A stretch of 64,000 bases of DNA from JBECKS01 sp964557005 (GTDB lineage Bacteria; Pseudomonadota; Gammaproteobacteria; Pseudomonadales; JBECKS01): assembly GCA_964557005.1 (NCBI GenBank), contig CAZKYI010000004.1, forward strand, positions 1 to 64,000. Reading direction: 5' to 3'. Below are positions 7,588 through 16,562 of this stretch, in pieces. The position numbers and the translations under genes were made by a program. The notes under the pieces are model-generated. The model had not been told where the DNA came from. It searched no databases and saw nothing but the letters and a program-made list of their open reading frames with translations. Within the stretch, counting starts at the first letter, position 1, and every line of letters starts with the position of its first letter.

Positions 7588-8313
7588 ATGAAGCATGTCT
7601 GCGCTGCACTCTTGATGCTTTCAGTATTTTTTTCAGCAACTTTGCTGGCTGATGAGCAGAGTTCTACCCAAAAGAATGTTGACCCCTGGCGAGGGCTTAA
7701 CGAAAAAACCCATGCTTTTAACGAATTTCTGGACAGAAATTTACTCAAACCTGTCGCTCAGGGTTATCAGAAAATCACACCAGCGCCCTTGAATAAGGGC
7801 ATCACCAATTTTTTTAATAACCTGAAAGAGCCGATTACGTTTGCCAATGATTTATTGCAGGGCAAGCCAAAAGATTCTGTGGTGGATTTAGGTCGTTTTA
7901 CAGTCAATAGTACGGTTGGCTTGCTGGGCTTTTTTGATGTGGCTACCCGCCTCAATTGGCAGCGCAACAAGGAAGATTTCGGCCAGACACTGGGAAAATG
8001 GGGTGTGCCTTCGGGGCCTTATCTGGTGTTACCTTTTCTTGGCCCAAGTACGCTGAGAGATGGTGTGGCGAAGGTGCCTGAATATACCACCAACCTGAAC
8101 CCGATTGTTTTTGCTACCGACAGCACAGCCGTGCTGATTGGTGCAGGCGTGATCAGTGCCATCGATACCCGAGCGGATTTACTTGAGACAGAGAAAATTC
8201 TGTTTGGTAATCGCTATACCTCGATGAGAGATTTCTATCTGCAAACACGTGAATTCGATGTCAAGGACGGGCAGATAGAAGACGATTTTATGTCTGGAGA
8301 CTTTGACTGGTAA
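7588..8313 (+). CDS. mlaA: outer-membrane lipid asymmetry protein MlaA (VacJ)
   Basis: A 241-residue MlaA-family protein, which removes phospholipids from the outer leaflet of the outer membrane and passes them to MlaC. Family marks are Asp-Pro-Trp-Arg-Gly-Leu-Asn near the mature N-terminus, the Thr-Asn-Phe-Phe-Asn-Asn-Leu helix, Arg-Phe-Thr-Val-Asn-Ser-Thr-Val-Gly, Phe-Gly-Gln-Thr-Leu-Gly and Gly-Pro-Tyr-Leu-Val-Leu-Pro. The signal peptide ends Leu-Leu-Ala with no lipobox Cys, so this copy looks soluble or protein-anchored rather than a lipoprotein. It leads the two regulator genes that follow after 15 bases. Confidence 0.93.
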   Translation: MKHVCAALLMLSVFFSATLLADEQSSTQKNVDPWRGLNEKTHAFNEFLDRNLLKPVAQGYQKITPAPLNKGITNFFNNLKEPITFANDLLQGKPKDSVVDLGRFTVNSTVGLLGFFDVATRLNWQRNKEDFGQTLGKWGVPSGPYLVLPFLGPSTLRDGVAKVPEYTTNLNPIVFATDSTAVLIGAGVISAIDTRADLLETEKILFGNRYTSMRDFYLQTREFDVKDGQIEDDFMSGDFDW

Positions 8314-8328
8314 TTTCAGGAATTTTGT

Positions 8329-9492
8329 GTGGAAGCCCTAATCGTTAGTGATAACGAAAGCACAATTAACATTCTTGCGTCTCAGCTCGCCCTGAAGCAT
8401 ATCGGGGTACATTTTGCGCGTACCAGCAAGCAAGCGATTGAGTTGATTAAACTTAAAAACCCCTGGATTGTTTTCGCAGAAATCAAAGCCGAAGAGATTG
8501 ATGCAATGGCGATTTTCAGGGTGATTGAGAAAGCACGGCCTGAGGTATCGGTAGTTGCCTTGTCGTCGAAATTTAACTACAGCGAAGCGCTGACTTTGCT
8601 ACGACGAGGTTTTCACGATTATCTGGCTGCACCACTGGATAAAGAGCATGACCTGATTGAGAAATCCATCAAGCGCGCGATAGCGAAAGCGGTTTATGTG
8701 GTTGCCTATCTCGACAAGCATGACAGCCTGGAAGAGGAGCGCAATTTTATCGGCAGGGAATTGCAGCAGCTTCAGGAAGATCAGGAAGCGGGACGTTATG
8801 TGCAACTCAAGCTCTTTCCCAAGAATCCCCTGATACTGGGCAATATGGAATTTTCCCATCGTATTTATCCGTCGCTGTATCTCAGCGGTGATTTTATGGA
8901 TTACCTGTATGTTGATGATGATCAAAGCTTTTTCTATTTTGCCGATGTTTCAGGGCATGGTGCTTCTTCCGCTTTTATTACGGTGATGTTGAAAACCCTG
9001 ACCTATCGTTGGGTGCAGGAGATGCGAGGGAAGGCCATCATTTCTCCGGCAGCCTATATTGCCTTTGTGAATCAGGAAATTCGCAATATGCAGTTGGGCA
9101 AACATATGACCTTGTTCGCAGGTTTGCTTAACAGTCATCTGGGTACCTTGAAGTACAGTTCGGCCGCTCATTTCCCGAAGCCTCGTTATCGTGTTGATGG
9201 CAGCATGAAAGAAATAGAACAAGCGGGTTTGCCTGTAGGGGTGTTTGCCGATGCGGTCTATCCAGAGGCAGAAATGCAGCTATCGGCAGATTTTGCCTTG
9301 TTTTTGTGCTCCGATGGCGTGATGGAAGTGATTGAGGCAGAGAGCCTGAGCGAGAAAGAGGCAATATTGGCTGCGATAGTTGATGGTGCTTCGATGGACA
9401 TCAGCAAGATTGAGCAGCAGCTTTCTCTGGATACCCGTGAAGCCTTGCCAGATGACATCGGTTTTCTGGTGATTCGACAGATTTCCAGCTAA
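8329..9492 (+). CDS. degenerate receiver / PP2C-type serine phosphatase regulator (RssB/HsbR-like)
   Basis: A 387-residue protein starting at GTG with a CAGGA ribosome site. Residues 1-120 have a receiver fold, but the phosphoacceptor Asp is Glu51, the first acidic-pair position is Ser7, and the conserved Lys before Pro is Ala (Tyr-Leu-Ala-Ala-Pro). A coiled-coil linker (about 125-150, Glu/Gln-rich) leads to a SpoIIE/PP2C phosphatase domain with its metal ligands intact: Gly-Asp-Phe, Ala-Asp-Val-Ser-Gly-His-Gly, Cys-Ser-Asp-Gly-Val and Asp-Asp-Ile-Gly. By analogy with Pseudomonas proteins of this layout it should dephosphorylate the STAS protein encoded next, in a partner-switch controlling a sigma or anti-sigma factor. 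The receiver probably senses protein binding rather than phosphate. Confidence 0.87.
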   Translation: MEALIVSDNESTINILASQLALKHIGVHFARTSKQAIELIKLKNPWIVFAEIKAEEIDAMAIFRVIEKARPEVSVVALSSKFNYSEALTLLRRGFHDYLAAPLDKEHDLIEKSIKRAIAKAVYVVAYLDKHDSLEEERNFIGRELQQLQEDQEAGRYVQLKLFPKNPLILGNMEFSHRIYPSLYLSGDFMDYLYVDDDQSFFYFADVSGHGASSAFITVMLKTLTYRWVQEMRGKAIISPAAYIAFVNQEIRNMQLGKHMTLFAGLLNSHLGTLKYSSAAHFPKPRYRVDGSMKEIEQAGLPVGVFADAVYPEAEMQLSADFALFLCSDGVMEVIEAESLSEKEAILAAIVDGASMDISKIEQQLSLDTREALPDDIGFLVIRQISS

Positions 9493-9615
9493 TTCGGGCG
9501 GGATTGAAATCTACGATTGACTGCTTGAAAACAGGCACAATCAGGCGTAGTCTGCGCGCCACTTTGTCAGTGGTTTTTTAAAAAGTCCAAGCGTGTTGTA
9601 ACGAGAATTTGCTTC

Positions 9616-10134
9616 GTGCCAGATACGATTACCTACACAGAAACAAAAGGTGCCTACCTGATTCGATTCGAGGGGGATATACGGGTTACCTTGTGTGCCT
9701 CTTTTGATGCCTTCATCGACACGCTTTTTTCCTCACCTGACTTGCACACCATCATTCTTGATTTAAGTGAAGCCCGTAATCTCGACAGCACTACGTTAGG
9801 CATGATTGCCAAAATTGCTGCGCGCAGCAAAGAGCAGTTGGGTTATTACCCCACAGTTTATTCTCCCAATCCTGACATTAAACGCTTGCTGCAATGTATG
9901 GGTTTGAACATGGTGCTCAATATCGCGGCCGATCTGGAAGAGGGCGAATCCTTGCTGAAACAGAAAGTCTGCGTCGAAATGCCTTGTGCAACTTATAGCC
10001 CTGAGCATATGTGCGACAAGGTTATCGAAGCGCATCGGGAATTGATGGCGTTGAAAGCGGATAACAAGGAAAAATTCAGGGAACTGATTTCAGGGCTTGA
10101 ACAGGAAAGAATGCAATATCAGGCAAATCGCTAG
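9616..10134 (+). CDS. STAS-domain anti-sigma factor antagonist
   Basis: A 172-residue protein starting at GTG. Residues 1-105 form a STAS domain with the switch serine in Asn-Leu-Asp-Ser-Thr-Thr-Leu-Gly (Ser58). A C-terminal helical tail (about 125-172) is charged and may bind a partner. Together with the upstream PP2C protein it forms a partner-switching pair: phosphorylated STAS is inactive, and dephosphorylated STAS binds an anti-sigma factor. No kinase or anti-sigma gene is adjacent. The 123 bases before it contain no clear hairpin or promoter that I can support. It is convergent with the helicase gene and overlaps its end by 4 bases. Confidence 0.88.
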   Translation: MPDTITYTETKGAYLIRFEGDIRVTLCASFDAFIDTLFSSPDLHTIILDLSEARNLDSTTLGMIAKIAARSKEQLGYYPTVYSPNPDIKRLLQCMGLNMVLNIAADLEEGESLLKQKVCVEMPCATYSPEHMCDKVIEAHRELMALKADNKEKFRELISGLEQERMQYQANR

Positions 10135-13100
10135 TTTTCCAGCAACCTGCACAAGCGTGGGAAGTAGAGCGCCAACTGCTGTGGCAGGTTTTCCATCTCT
10201 TTAAATAATTCTGCATATTGCTGTAATTGCACAGCATGTTTTTGTTTTTCCTGTTCAAAAAACGCTTCCAGACTTTGGTCATCACGGGGCTGGGAATTTT
10301 TGTAATCAATAATCCAGCGTTTGCCTTCCCTGATAAAAGTTCGATCGATAAAACTCTGTTTCAGACGGCCTGTGTGATCAAGATACATTAAATTCAATTC
10401 ACAGCGGCTTTGCTCCAGTTGTGAATCAAAAATCCAGTCATCATGGTGCGGCTGTGCTACCTTGAGCAAAATACGCTTACATTCTGACAGGATTTTTTCC
10501 AGCACTGTTTCGGAAAAAATTCCAGAATTTTTGGCAAGTTTGATGTAGTGAGGGTCGTGTTCCAGTGTTTGAATGATGTCACGCGCGTGTTTTTGTTCTA
10601 CCAGATTTTGCAAACCATAATGTACCAATGTGCCCAAGGCACTGGCGTAATCCTGTTCAAAAATAGTGTGAATGTGGTTATGAACGGGATGATGCTGTTG
10701 CGCTTCATTTTTTTCTTGTTCGGCTTTGTATTGCAGTTCTGGCAAGTTCTTCCATGTATAGGCCAGACGATTTAATTGATAGTCAGGTGTATGGCTTTGC
10801 GTATAAAGAGTGTGACTGGATTCTTGTTCAAGAAACTCAATGGTTTCGGGATTGAGTTGTGAATAAATCAGCGACAGCAGTGAATTGGTTTTTGGCGCCT
10901 GATCAACCAGTTCCTGCTTTTCCAGTTTTTGTTTAATGGCACCATATAAAAATAATTGCTGTTTTGCGCGTGTGCAGGCGACGTACAGTAAACGAATGGC
11001 TTCGTTACGTGCTTTTTGCCTGTTATTTTCGGACAGAAAATCATACAGACTCAAGCTGTTTGCAGGCTGTGTGTATTTTTTATATTTCGGTACTTGTGGT
11101 GCAAGTAGCAGATAATCCTGATGATTACTGGCATGATAAATGTTCCAGTTCAATAAATTACCTGTATCCGAAGCTCCGGTTTTATGTAAGGCAGGCAGAA
11201 ACACATGATCAAATTCCAGTCCTTTGGATTTGTGAATGGTCATAATCTGAACGGGATTATCATCTTCTGGAACTTGTCTGGCATATAGTTTTGACAGATT
11301 GTTTTTAATCAACTGGCTGTTCAGTGTTTGTTTGTTTTTTTCGAGTTTTTGTATCAGCGAAAAGTAGCGCTCGCAGTCTTCCTGTTGATTGTGTTCAATG
11401 AGTGCGGGGCCACCCAACGCGAGCCATGCAGGCTCGAGACAGGAAGAAAAGCCTGAAATATGCCTGTGTTGATACGCATTGCTCATAACCTGATAGAAGC
11501 GCGTGAGTGCTTCTGCTTGTTGACTGTTGATGTCTGCTGCGTCGATGTAGTGTTTCAACAAACTTGCGTCTGAATGAATAAAAATCTGTGCAGCACTGAG
11601 TGCATGTTGTTCGAGATAATTTTTGAATCCCAGCAAACTGGCATTATCCAGACCGAGCAAGCTTGAGCGCAGCAAGGCAAACCACGCAATATCATCGAAG
11701 CTGTTCAGTAATGCACAACTCAGATTAAACAGCGTGTTGATGTGTGGTTTTTCAGTGAGTACGTCAATTTCTACGGCAAGATAGCTAATACCCGATTGTT
11801 TGAAAAGTTCGATCAAGGTTTGTACATGCGTGCGTGCCTGAATCAATACCGCAATTGTTTCTTGCGGTTTATCAAGTTTAAGTGCAAGAATTTCCTTGCA
11901 GATATTTGCTTCCTGCAAGTCATGCGATTCTTCATCATCAACTGCGATTCTTTCAATCCGACAATGTACTTTCGATAACAGTTGATTTTTGAACGCTTCT
12001 GACGGGCTGTAAGTCACTGCACCATGTTGCACATCACTGTGTTGCGGAAAGGCAGATTTGAAATGTTGATTAAACCAATCCACCAACTGAGTCCCTGAGC
12101 GAAAATTACACGTGAGTACCAGATTCTGTAAGTGAATTTGTTCAAGACCTTGCTGTTGTGCTTCAAGAAAAATTGCAACTTCGGCTTCACGAAAACGGTA
12201 AATCGATTGCATCGGATCACCTACCAGAAACAGGCTGCGGCCATCTTGCTGGTAATGCCAGTCTGCGGTGAGGTATTTCAACAAGCGCAACTGTACCAGA
12301 GAGGTATCCTGATATTCATCGACGAGAATATGCTGAATGCGCGTATTGATGCTGAGCAGAGCATGGCTGACCGTATTTTCCCCGTGTGTGTCAGGATTGA
12401 GTACATGCAGCGCCTTGAGTTGTACTTCACTGAAATCGAGTGCCTGATGGCTTTGAAAACCCAGTTGCAAATAGCCCAATAAAACATACAAACATTCACA
12501 AATATCGGCACTGATTTGAATGTCATTTTCATCAATTTCAAGGGGCGGAAGTATGTCAATGTTAGCCAGTAATTCTACCAGGCCTGAATGGTTTTCCAAT
12601 TCAGCAAGCAGGTTTTGCATACGCTGTTTGTGACTTGCAAATGGCTCTTTTTTATCAGCAGGGAAGCCGATGCTGACATCGACTTTTTTACGAATGGTGT
12701 TTCCCTGCGTGAGCAGTAATGCTTTGACCAGTTTCAGGTTTGCAAGAAATTTTTCATCGACTGTTTCAGGTTCATCAATTCGTGCAAGCTGTTTAAGCGC
12801 TTTGTCGCTTGCAATGTGTTCGGTTAAAAAAGGTTGAAGTGCATTGATGGTATGTTTGAGATGCGCATAAAAAGTATGCTCTTTAAGCAGGTGAATATGC
12901 CGCGTAACCATTTCCCTTAAACAGAACTCCACTTCCTCTTTCATAAATTGCAGGGAATTTTGTTGCAGGCGCTCACGAAATTGCATCACGATGGGCGCCC
13001 ATTGCAAACGCTTGTGTAATAAATCGGTAAACATGTTTTCCAGTTGTTCACTGCGTTTGTCGAAATAACGCAACACACGGGCAAGGGCAGGGCTCCAGCT

Positions 13101-13631
13101 TTGATTTTCCTCAAGAGTGGCCATGAAATTGCGACTGGCTTCGCTGAAAATTTCTTCGGCGTTATCATAAATCTGGCTGGAGCCACCAAGTTCGCTCAAA
13201 ACAGGCAGTTGAAAGGCAAGCTGTCCGCAGAAGCTATCGATGGTTTTTAATTGCAGACGATTGGGATTTTCCAACAAATGCCAATTCATTGCCTGGCTGT
13301 GTTCCAGCGCTTGCAAGGCGAGAGTTAAACCAGAGCGTTCATGTTCGTTAAGTGTGGTGAGATGTTGGGCAAGCTCGCTTTCTGAAAAACGATGTTTAAG
13401 CGTTGCGGCCTGTTCCAGCGCTGAAATGATACGCGCACGCATTTCACTGGCGGCTTTGCGTGTAAATGTGATGGCGAGAATATTTTCCGGTACTTCGCTA
13501 TGTGCCAACAGTTTGAGTATGCGTCGGCTTAACAATTCTGTTTTTCCCGAACCTGCGGGTGCCTGCACAATAAAGGATTGGCTAATATCGAGTGCCTGTA
13601 TTCGGGCTTGATGGTCGCTTGCAATGTTCAT
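10131..13631 (-). CDS. AddA/RecB-like UvrD-family helicase-nuclease
   Basis: A 1166-residue superfamily 1A helicase with a C-terminal PD-(D/E)XK nuclease, as in AddA. Walker A is at residues 24-31 (Ala-Pro-Ala-Gly-Ser-Gly-Lys-Thr). Further motifs are Val-Asp-Glu-Tyr-Gln-Asp (II), Gly-Asp-Pro-Met-Gln-Ser-Ile-Tyr (III), Thr-Ile-His-Lys-Ser-Lys-Gly-Leu-Glu (V) and Tyr-Val-Ala-Cys-Thr-Arg-Ala (VI). The nuclease core reads Ile-Ile-Asp-Tyr-Lys near residue 1105. It should unwind and resect double-strand ends for recombination together with the upstream gene product, whose stop lies 6 bases before this ATG. Pseudomonas-type RecBCD is not seen in the window. Confidence 0.9.
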   Translation of the reverse strand: MNIASDHQARIQALDISQSFIVQAPAGSGKTELLSRRILKLLAHSEVPENILAITFTRKAASEMRARIISALEQAATLKHRFSESELAQHLTTLNEHERSGLTLALQALEHSQAMNWHLLENPNRLQLKTIDSFCGQLAFQLPVLSELGGSSQIYDNAEEIFSEASRNFMATLEENQSWSPALARVLRYFDKRSEQLENMFTDLLHKRLQWAPIVMQFRERLQQNSLQFMKEEVEFCLREMVTRHIHLLKEHTFYAHLKHTINALQPFLTEHIASDKALKQLARIDEPETVDEKFLANLKLVKALLLTQGNTIRKKVDVSIGFPADKKEPFASHKQRMQNLLAELENHSGLVELLANIDILPPLEIDENDIQISADICECLYVLLGYLQLGFQSHQALDFSEVQLKALHVLNPDTHGENTVSHALLSINTRIQHILVDEYQDTSLVQLRLLKYLTADWHYQQDGRSLFLVGDPMQSIYRFREAEVAIFLEAQQQGLEQIHLQNLVLTCNFRSGTQLVDWFNQHFKSAFPQHSDVQHGAVTYSPSEAFKNQLLSKVHCRIERIAVDDEESHDLQEANICKEILALKLDKPQETIAVLIQARTHVQTLIELFKQSGISYLAVEIDVLTEKPHINTLFNLSCALLNSFDDIAWFALLRSSLLGLDNASLLGFKNYLEQHALSAAQIFIHSDASLLKHYIDAADINSQQAEALTRFYQVMSNAYQHRHISGFSSCLEPAWLALGGPALIEHNQQEDCERYFSLIQKLEKNKQTLNSQLIKNNLSKLYARQVPEDDNPVQIMTIHKSKGLEFDHVFLPALHKTGASDTGNLLNWNIYHASNHQDYLLLAPQVPKYKKYTQPANSLSLYDFLSENNRQKARNEAIRLLYVACTRAKQQLFLYGAIKQKLEKQELVDQAPKTNSLLSLIYSQLNPETIEFLEQESSHTLYTQSHTPDYQLNRLAYTWKNLPELQYKAEQEKNEAQQHHPVHNHIHTIFEQDYASALGTLVHYGLQNLVEQKHARDIIQTLEHDPHYIKLAKNSGIFSETVLEKILSECKRILLKVAQPHHDDWIFDSQLEQSRCELNLMYLDHTGRLKQSFIDRTFIREGKRWIIDYKNSQPRDDQSLEAFFEQEKQKHAVQLQQYAELFKEMENLPQQLALYFPRLCRLLEN

Positions 13632-13637
13632 GTCAGG

Positions 13638-16331
13638 TTATTGATGCTTGATGTCAGTGATGCGGCACATGCTTGAAAATTCACAATACTCACAGCTTTG
13701 ATAGCTATGTTTCGGATTGAGATAATTCACCCCTTGTACAAATTGACGCGCGCTTTCTTTCAGGTCTTGCTCCCAGTTTTGTTTTTGCTCTTCCCAACTC
13801 ACTTTAAAGTTTTTATTTTTTTCACAGGCTTCTATCCCTTCGGGAAAGCGATTTTCCTGCTCAGACAATTCAGCCAGACCATGATAGCCGAGTTCATGTT
13901 CATTTTGATTGAGAAAAACCCAGGCAATCGCGGCGGATGATTCTGTGTGCAATAAATACAAGGGCAGTTGTGGTTCATCCATACGCGGTGTTTGCCAGGC
14001 GTTAAAGTTTTTGATGCTGCTTTTGTAGTCGATAATCAGACGGCTGCCGTCATCGAGTGTGTCAATGCGATCTGCTCTGAGTTTGAGCTGCAATCCTTCA
14101 ATTTCAATTTCCATGCTTTCCTCGATTTCTTTTGCAGCAAAAGGAGCACGGTTTTTATCTTTTTGCAGGAATTCAAAAGTGATACTGCATGCTCTTTCAA
14201 GTTCCAATTCGTAAGCGACAGGAAAACTGTATTTAAGATTTTTAAACTCAGATGACATGGAGTGTGCTTGCGCAGCAACTAATTCCCTGAGCGCGTTATC
14301 ATTGAGGGCGAGCAGGTTTTTCTGACTGCGAATTTCCTTCCAGATTAAATCCAGCAAGCGATGTAACAAGTTGCCTCGTTCCATTGCATTGATACTATTG
14401 GGTACTTCCTGAAGTGCTTTGAGTTTGAGACGGTGACTGGCAAAAGCCTTGAAAGCGCAGCGTGCCTGATTTTGCAGAATGCTTTGCCCACCACGACTCC
14501 GTTCATTTTCCGCAAGTGCCAGAGCCTGATCATCATTGAAATATTCAATGTGCTTGCTGTTTGCAATTTTCATTTCAAGCGGGATGTCTGATTGCGCTTG
14601 CAGGGAGAGAGTTGTTTTTTCCATCACAGTAAGGTCTGTCAACAGGCGGCTCAGTTTTTGTTCCTTATCCTCATTTTGTCTGGCATAACTGAATACCAGT
14701 GTATTGCTACAGTGTTTGAAAAAGTTCTGTGTGAGGTGTTTGCTGACTGCCAGTTCTCTTTCAGGGCTGGCGTGTGGCATGTCCAGATTTTTTTGTAAAA
14801 GCACAGGCAGGAAGGGATTGGGTTTTGCAGCAGGTGGCCAATTTTCATCATGCATTTCACACACCCAGATGTGGGTAAAATCCTGACCATCGGCTTCCAG
14901 CAGGCCAAGCACATGAATGGCCTTGTTATGTTCTTCGGTATCTTCCACCTGAAAAATTTCATTTTTGCAGAGTGTATGCAAGGCTCTCAGTGCCTGACTC
15001 AAACCATAGTGTTGGTGAAATGGAATATTGAGCGTGCTTAATTGCTGGATACATTGATAGAAGCGGTGTGCCGCCTGATATTCAAAACTGCTTAATTCCT
15101 GGTGCTCCAGCCAGCCACTGCTGCGCAACAGGTGCATGAAATCGAACGACCAGCTATTCAGGCTCTGTTTTGTCTGAATAAGCTTGCTGATAGCAGAAAA
15201 ATATCCATCCCAGTTCTGTTTATGTGTGTCACTGTTGTTTTGGCACAAATTTTCAAGATTTTTCAAGGTGATTTTATCACCCGACAAGTCACGCAGTTTA
15301 AGTGAAAGGTTTTTTCTGAGTGGAAAGTCCAAAAATTGCAACAGTAACGGTGTTTCAACAAGAGCAATAAATTCATTTACCGATACCTGTTTGTTGGCTT
15401 GTGCGCTTTGACAAAAATCGAGTTGCCTGAGCGCTGCATCCACCAACGGTAGTTCATCAAGCGTTTTTCCCGATGAAAGCGTATAGGCAGTCGGAGCATG
15501 CAAGCGGTTAGGGGCGCATTTTTCTTCATGCAGGATTTTGTTCAGTGTACTTTCAATATCCTGACGTTTTTCGTTGAGCGAAGGTACAACAATGGCAACA
15601 TTGGCCGTGGAATCCTGTGCGTGGATATGTTTTGCCCAGGTGACGGCGTATTTGATTTCTTCGTTGAAATCCTGACAGGCAAAACTGCCACTGTCTGTTA
15701 CTGATAAATGTGTTGCATCGGGTGTTATGCGTGTGCACGCACAGTGCTTTTCGAGCGTGGCGAACAAGCGTTGTTGCAGAGGGTTTGCCTGTTCAAAGCC
15801 ATAGTAATAAATAGTTGAGTCAAAACGGATTTCATCGGCTTCAATGGCTTCGATTACCAAAGCCAGCAGCATCGCAGGGCTAAGCAAACCCTGTTTCAGG
15901 CAGTTTTGTTCAAATTGTGTTTTCCACTCCAGAAACAGGGTTTGATCTTTGCCGAAGTCATGCTGATTCTGGTAATTGGCAAGCTTTACCTGCCAGAGTA
16001 TGCAATGTTCGCTGGCTTGAATCAGGGTGTCGGTACAGGCTTGTTTGAACAGCAGTTGCGCACTGACTTCACTGGCATCGACCAGTGCTTCCCAGATTAA
16101 AGCGTGTTCAACGGGATTAAGTAAGTGTAAGGCGCGATAACGCGCATGATGATTTTGCAGATGTTGGAAGCAGCTCAGCAGCCAGCTATCCAGCGCTTGT
16201 ACAGATTGTGCCAATGCTGCTGTTTTTTGTTCTTTGAGCAGAGTGTAACGTAGTGATTTTTGCAGCCGTTGATTAGGGCAAAGCAACAGGAAGGGCTGGT
16301 TTAAATCAATGCGCTTGAACAGCGTATTCAT
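13638..16331 (-). CDS. AddB-like PD-(D/E)XK nuclease with iron-sulfur cluster
   Basis: An 897-residue partner of the AddA-like helicase. The N-terminal half resembles an inactivated helicase, with no Gly-Lys-Thr Walker A where one would be expected (Leu-Leu-Leu-Cys-Pro-Asn-Gln-Arg). The C-terminal third holds a nuclease domain with Leu-Ile-Ile-Asp-Tyr-Lys-Ser and a split four-cysteine set (one Cys in Gln-Ala-Arg-Cys-Ala-Phe, three in Ser-Cys-Glu-Tyr-Cys...Met-Cys at the C-terminus), the pattern of the AddB-type 4Fe-4S staple. A GGAAA ribosome site precedes the ATG. It is first in the two-gene operon. It fits the group once labelled 'probable DNA repair protein' in proteobacteria. Confidence 0.87.
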   Translation of the reverse strand: MNTLFKRIDLNQPFLLLCPNQRLQKSLRYTLLKEQKTAALAQSVQALDSWLLSCFQHLQNHHARYRALHLLNPVEHALIWEALVDASEVSAQLLFKQACTDTLIQASEHCILWQVKLANYQNQHDFGKDQTLFLEWKTQFEQNCLKQGLLSPAMLLALVIEAIEADEIRFDSTIYYYGFEQANPLQQRLFATLEKHCACTRITPDATHLSVTDSGSFACQDFNEEIKYAVTWAKHIHAQDSTANVAIVVPSLNEKRQDIESTLNKILHEEKCAPNRLHAPTAYTLSSGKTLDELPLVDAALRQLDFCQSAQANKQVSVNEFIALVETPLLLQFLDFPLRKNLSLKLRDLSGDKITLKNLENLCQNNSDTHKQNWDGYFSAISKLIQTKQSLNSWSFDFMHLLRSSGWLEHQELSSFEYQAAHRFYQCIQQLSTLNIPFHQHYGLSQALRALHTLCKNEIFQVEDTEEHNKAIHVLGLLEADGQDFTHIWVCEMHDENWPPAAKPNPFLPVLLQKNLDMPHASPERELAVSKHLTQNFFKHCSNTLVFSYARQNEDKEQKLSRLLTDLTVMEKTTLSLQAQSDIPLEMKIANSKHIEYFNDDQALALAENERSRGGQSILQNQARCAFKAFASHRLKLKALQEVPNSINAMERGNLLHRLLDLIWKEIRSQKNLLALNDNALRELVAAQAHSMSSEFKNLKYSFPVAYELELERACSITFEFLQKDKNRAPFAAKEIEESMEIEIEGLQLKLRADRIDTLDDGSRLIIDYKSSIKNFNAWQTPRMDEPQLPLYLLHTESSAAIAWVFLNQNEHELGYHGLAELSEQENRFPEGIEACEKNKNFKVSWEEQKQNWEQDLKESARQFVQGVNYLNPKHSYQSCEYCEFSSMCRITDIKHQ

Positions 16332-16467
16332 GCGTTTCCATTAAATCTGAGCGTGGGATTTTGTTCGCTTGATTGTAATTACCTGATTCCAGCTTTGGAA
16401 AGGCTATTGGGCTTTTTATGGTCAGTAACAAGGGCTGGTGCGCTCAGGAATGTGTCGTTAATTACCA

Positions 16468-16495
16468 TTTACCGACCTTGGCATGGCTCTAGAAT
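16468..16495 (+). promoter_or_regulatory. possible promoter for the ABC1 kinase gene
   Basis: TTTACC (16468-16473), a 16-base spacer and TAGAAT (16490-16495) fit a weak sigma-70 promoter. A perfect 7-bp dyad CGGGTTC-CTT-GAACCCG follows at 16512-16528 in the expected leader, without a T-run. Nothing else is evident in the 231 bases between 16332 and 16562. Confidence 0.4.
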
Positions 16496-16562
16496 GCGGG
16501 GGACTTTTGGTCGGGTTCCTTGAACCCGCTTGTTGGGTTTACGCTGAATCTTGAGGATGGTC

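Noticed and set aside
16512..16528. CGGGTTC-CTT-GAACCCG as an intrinsic terminator.
   Set aside because: The stem is perfect but there is no T-run, and it lies in the likely leader of the ABC1 kinase gene.
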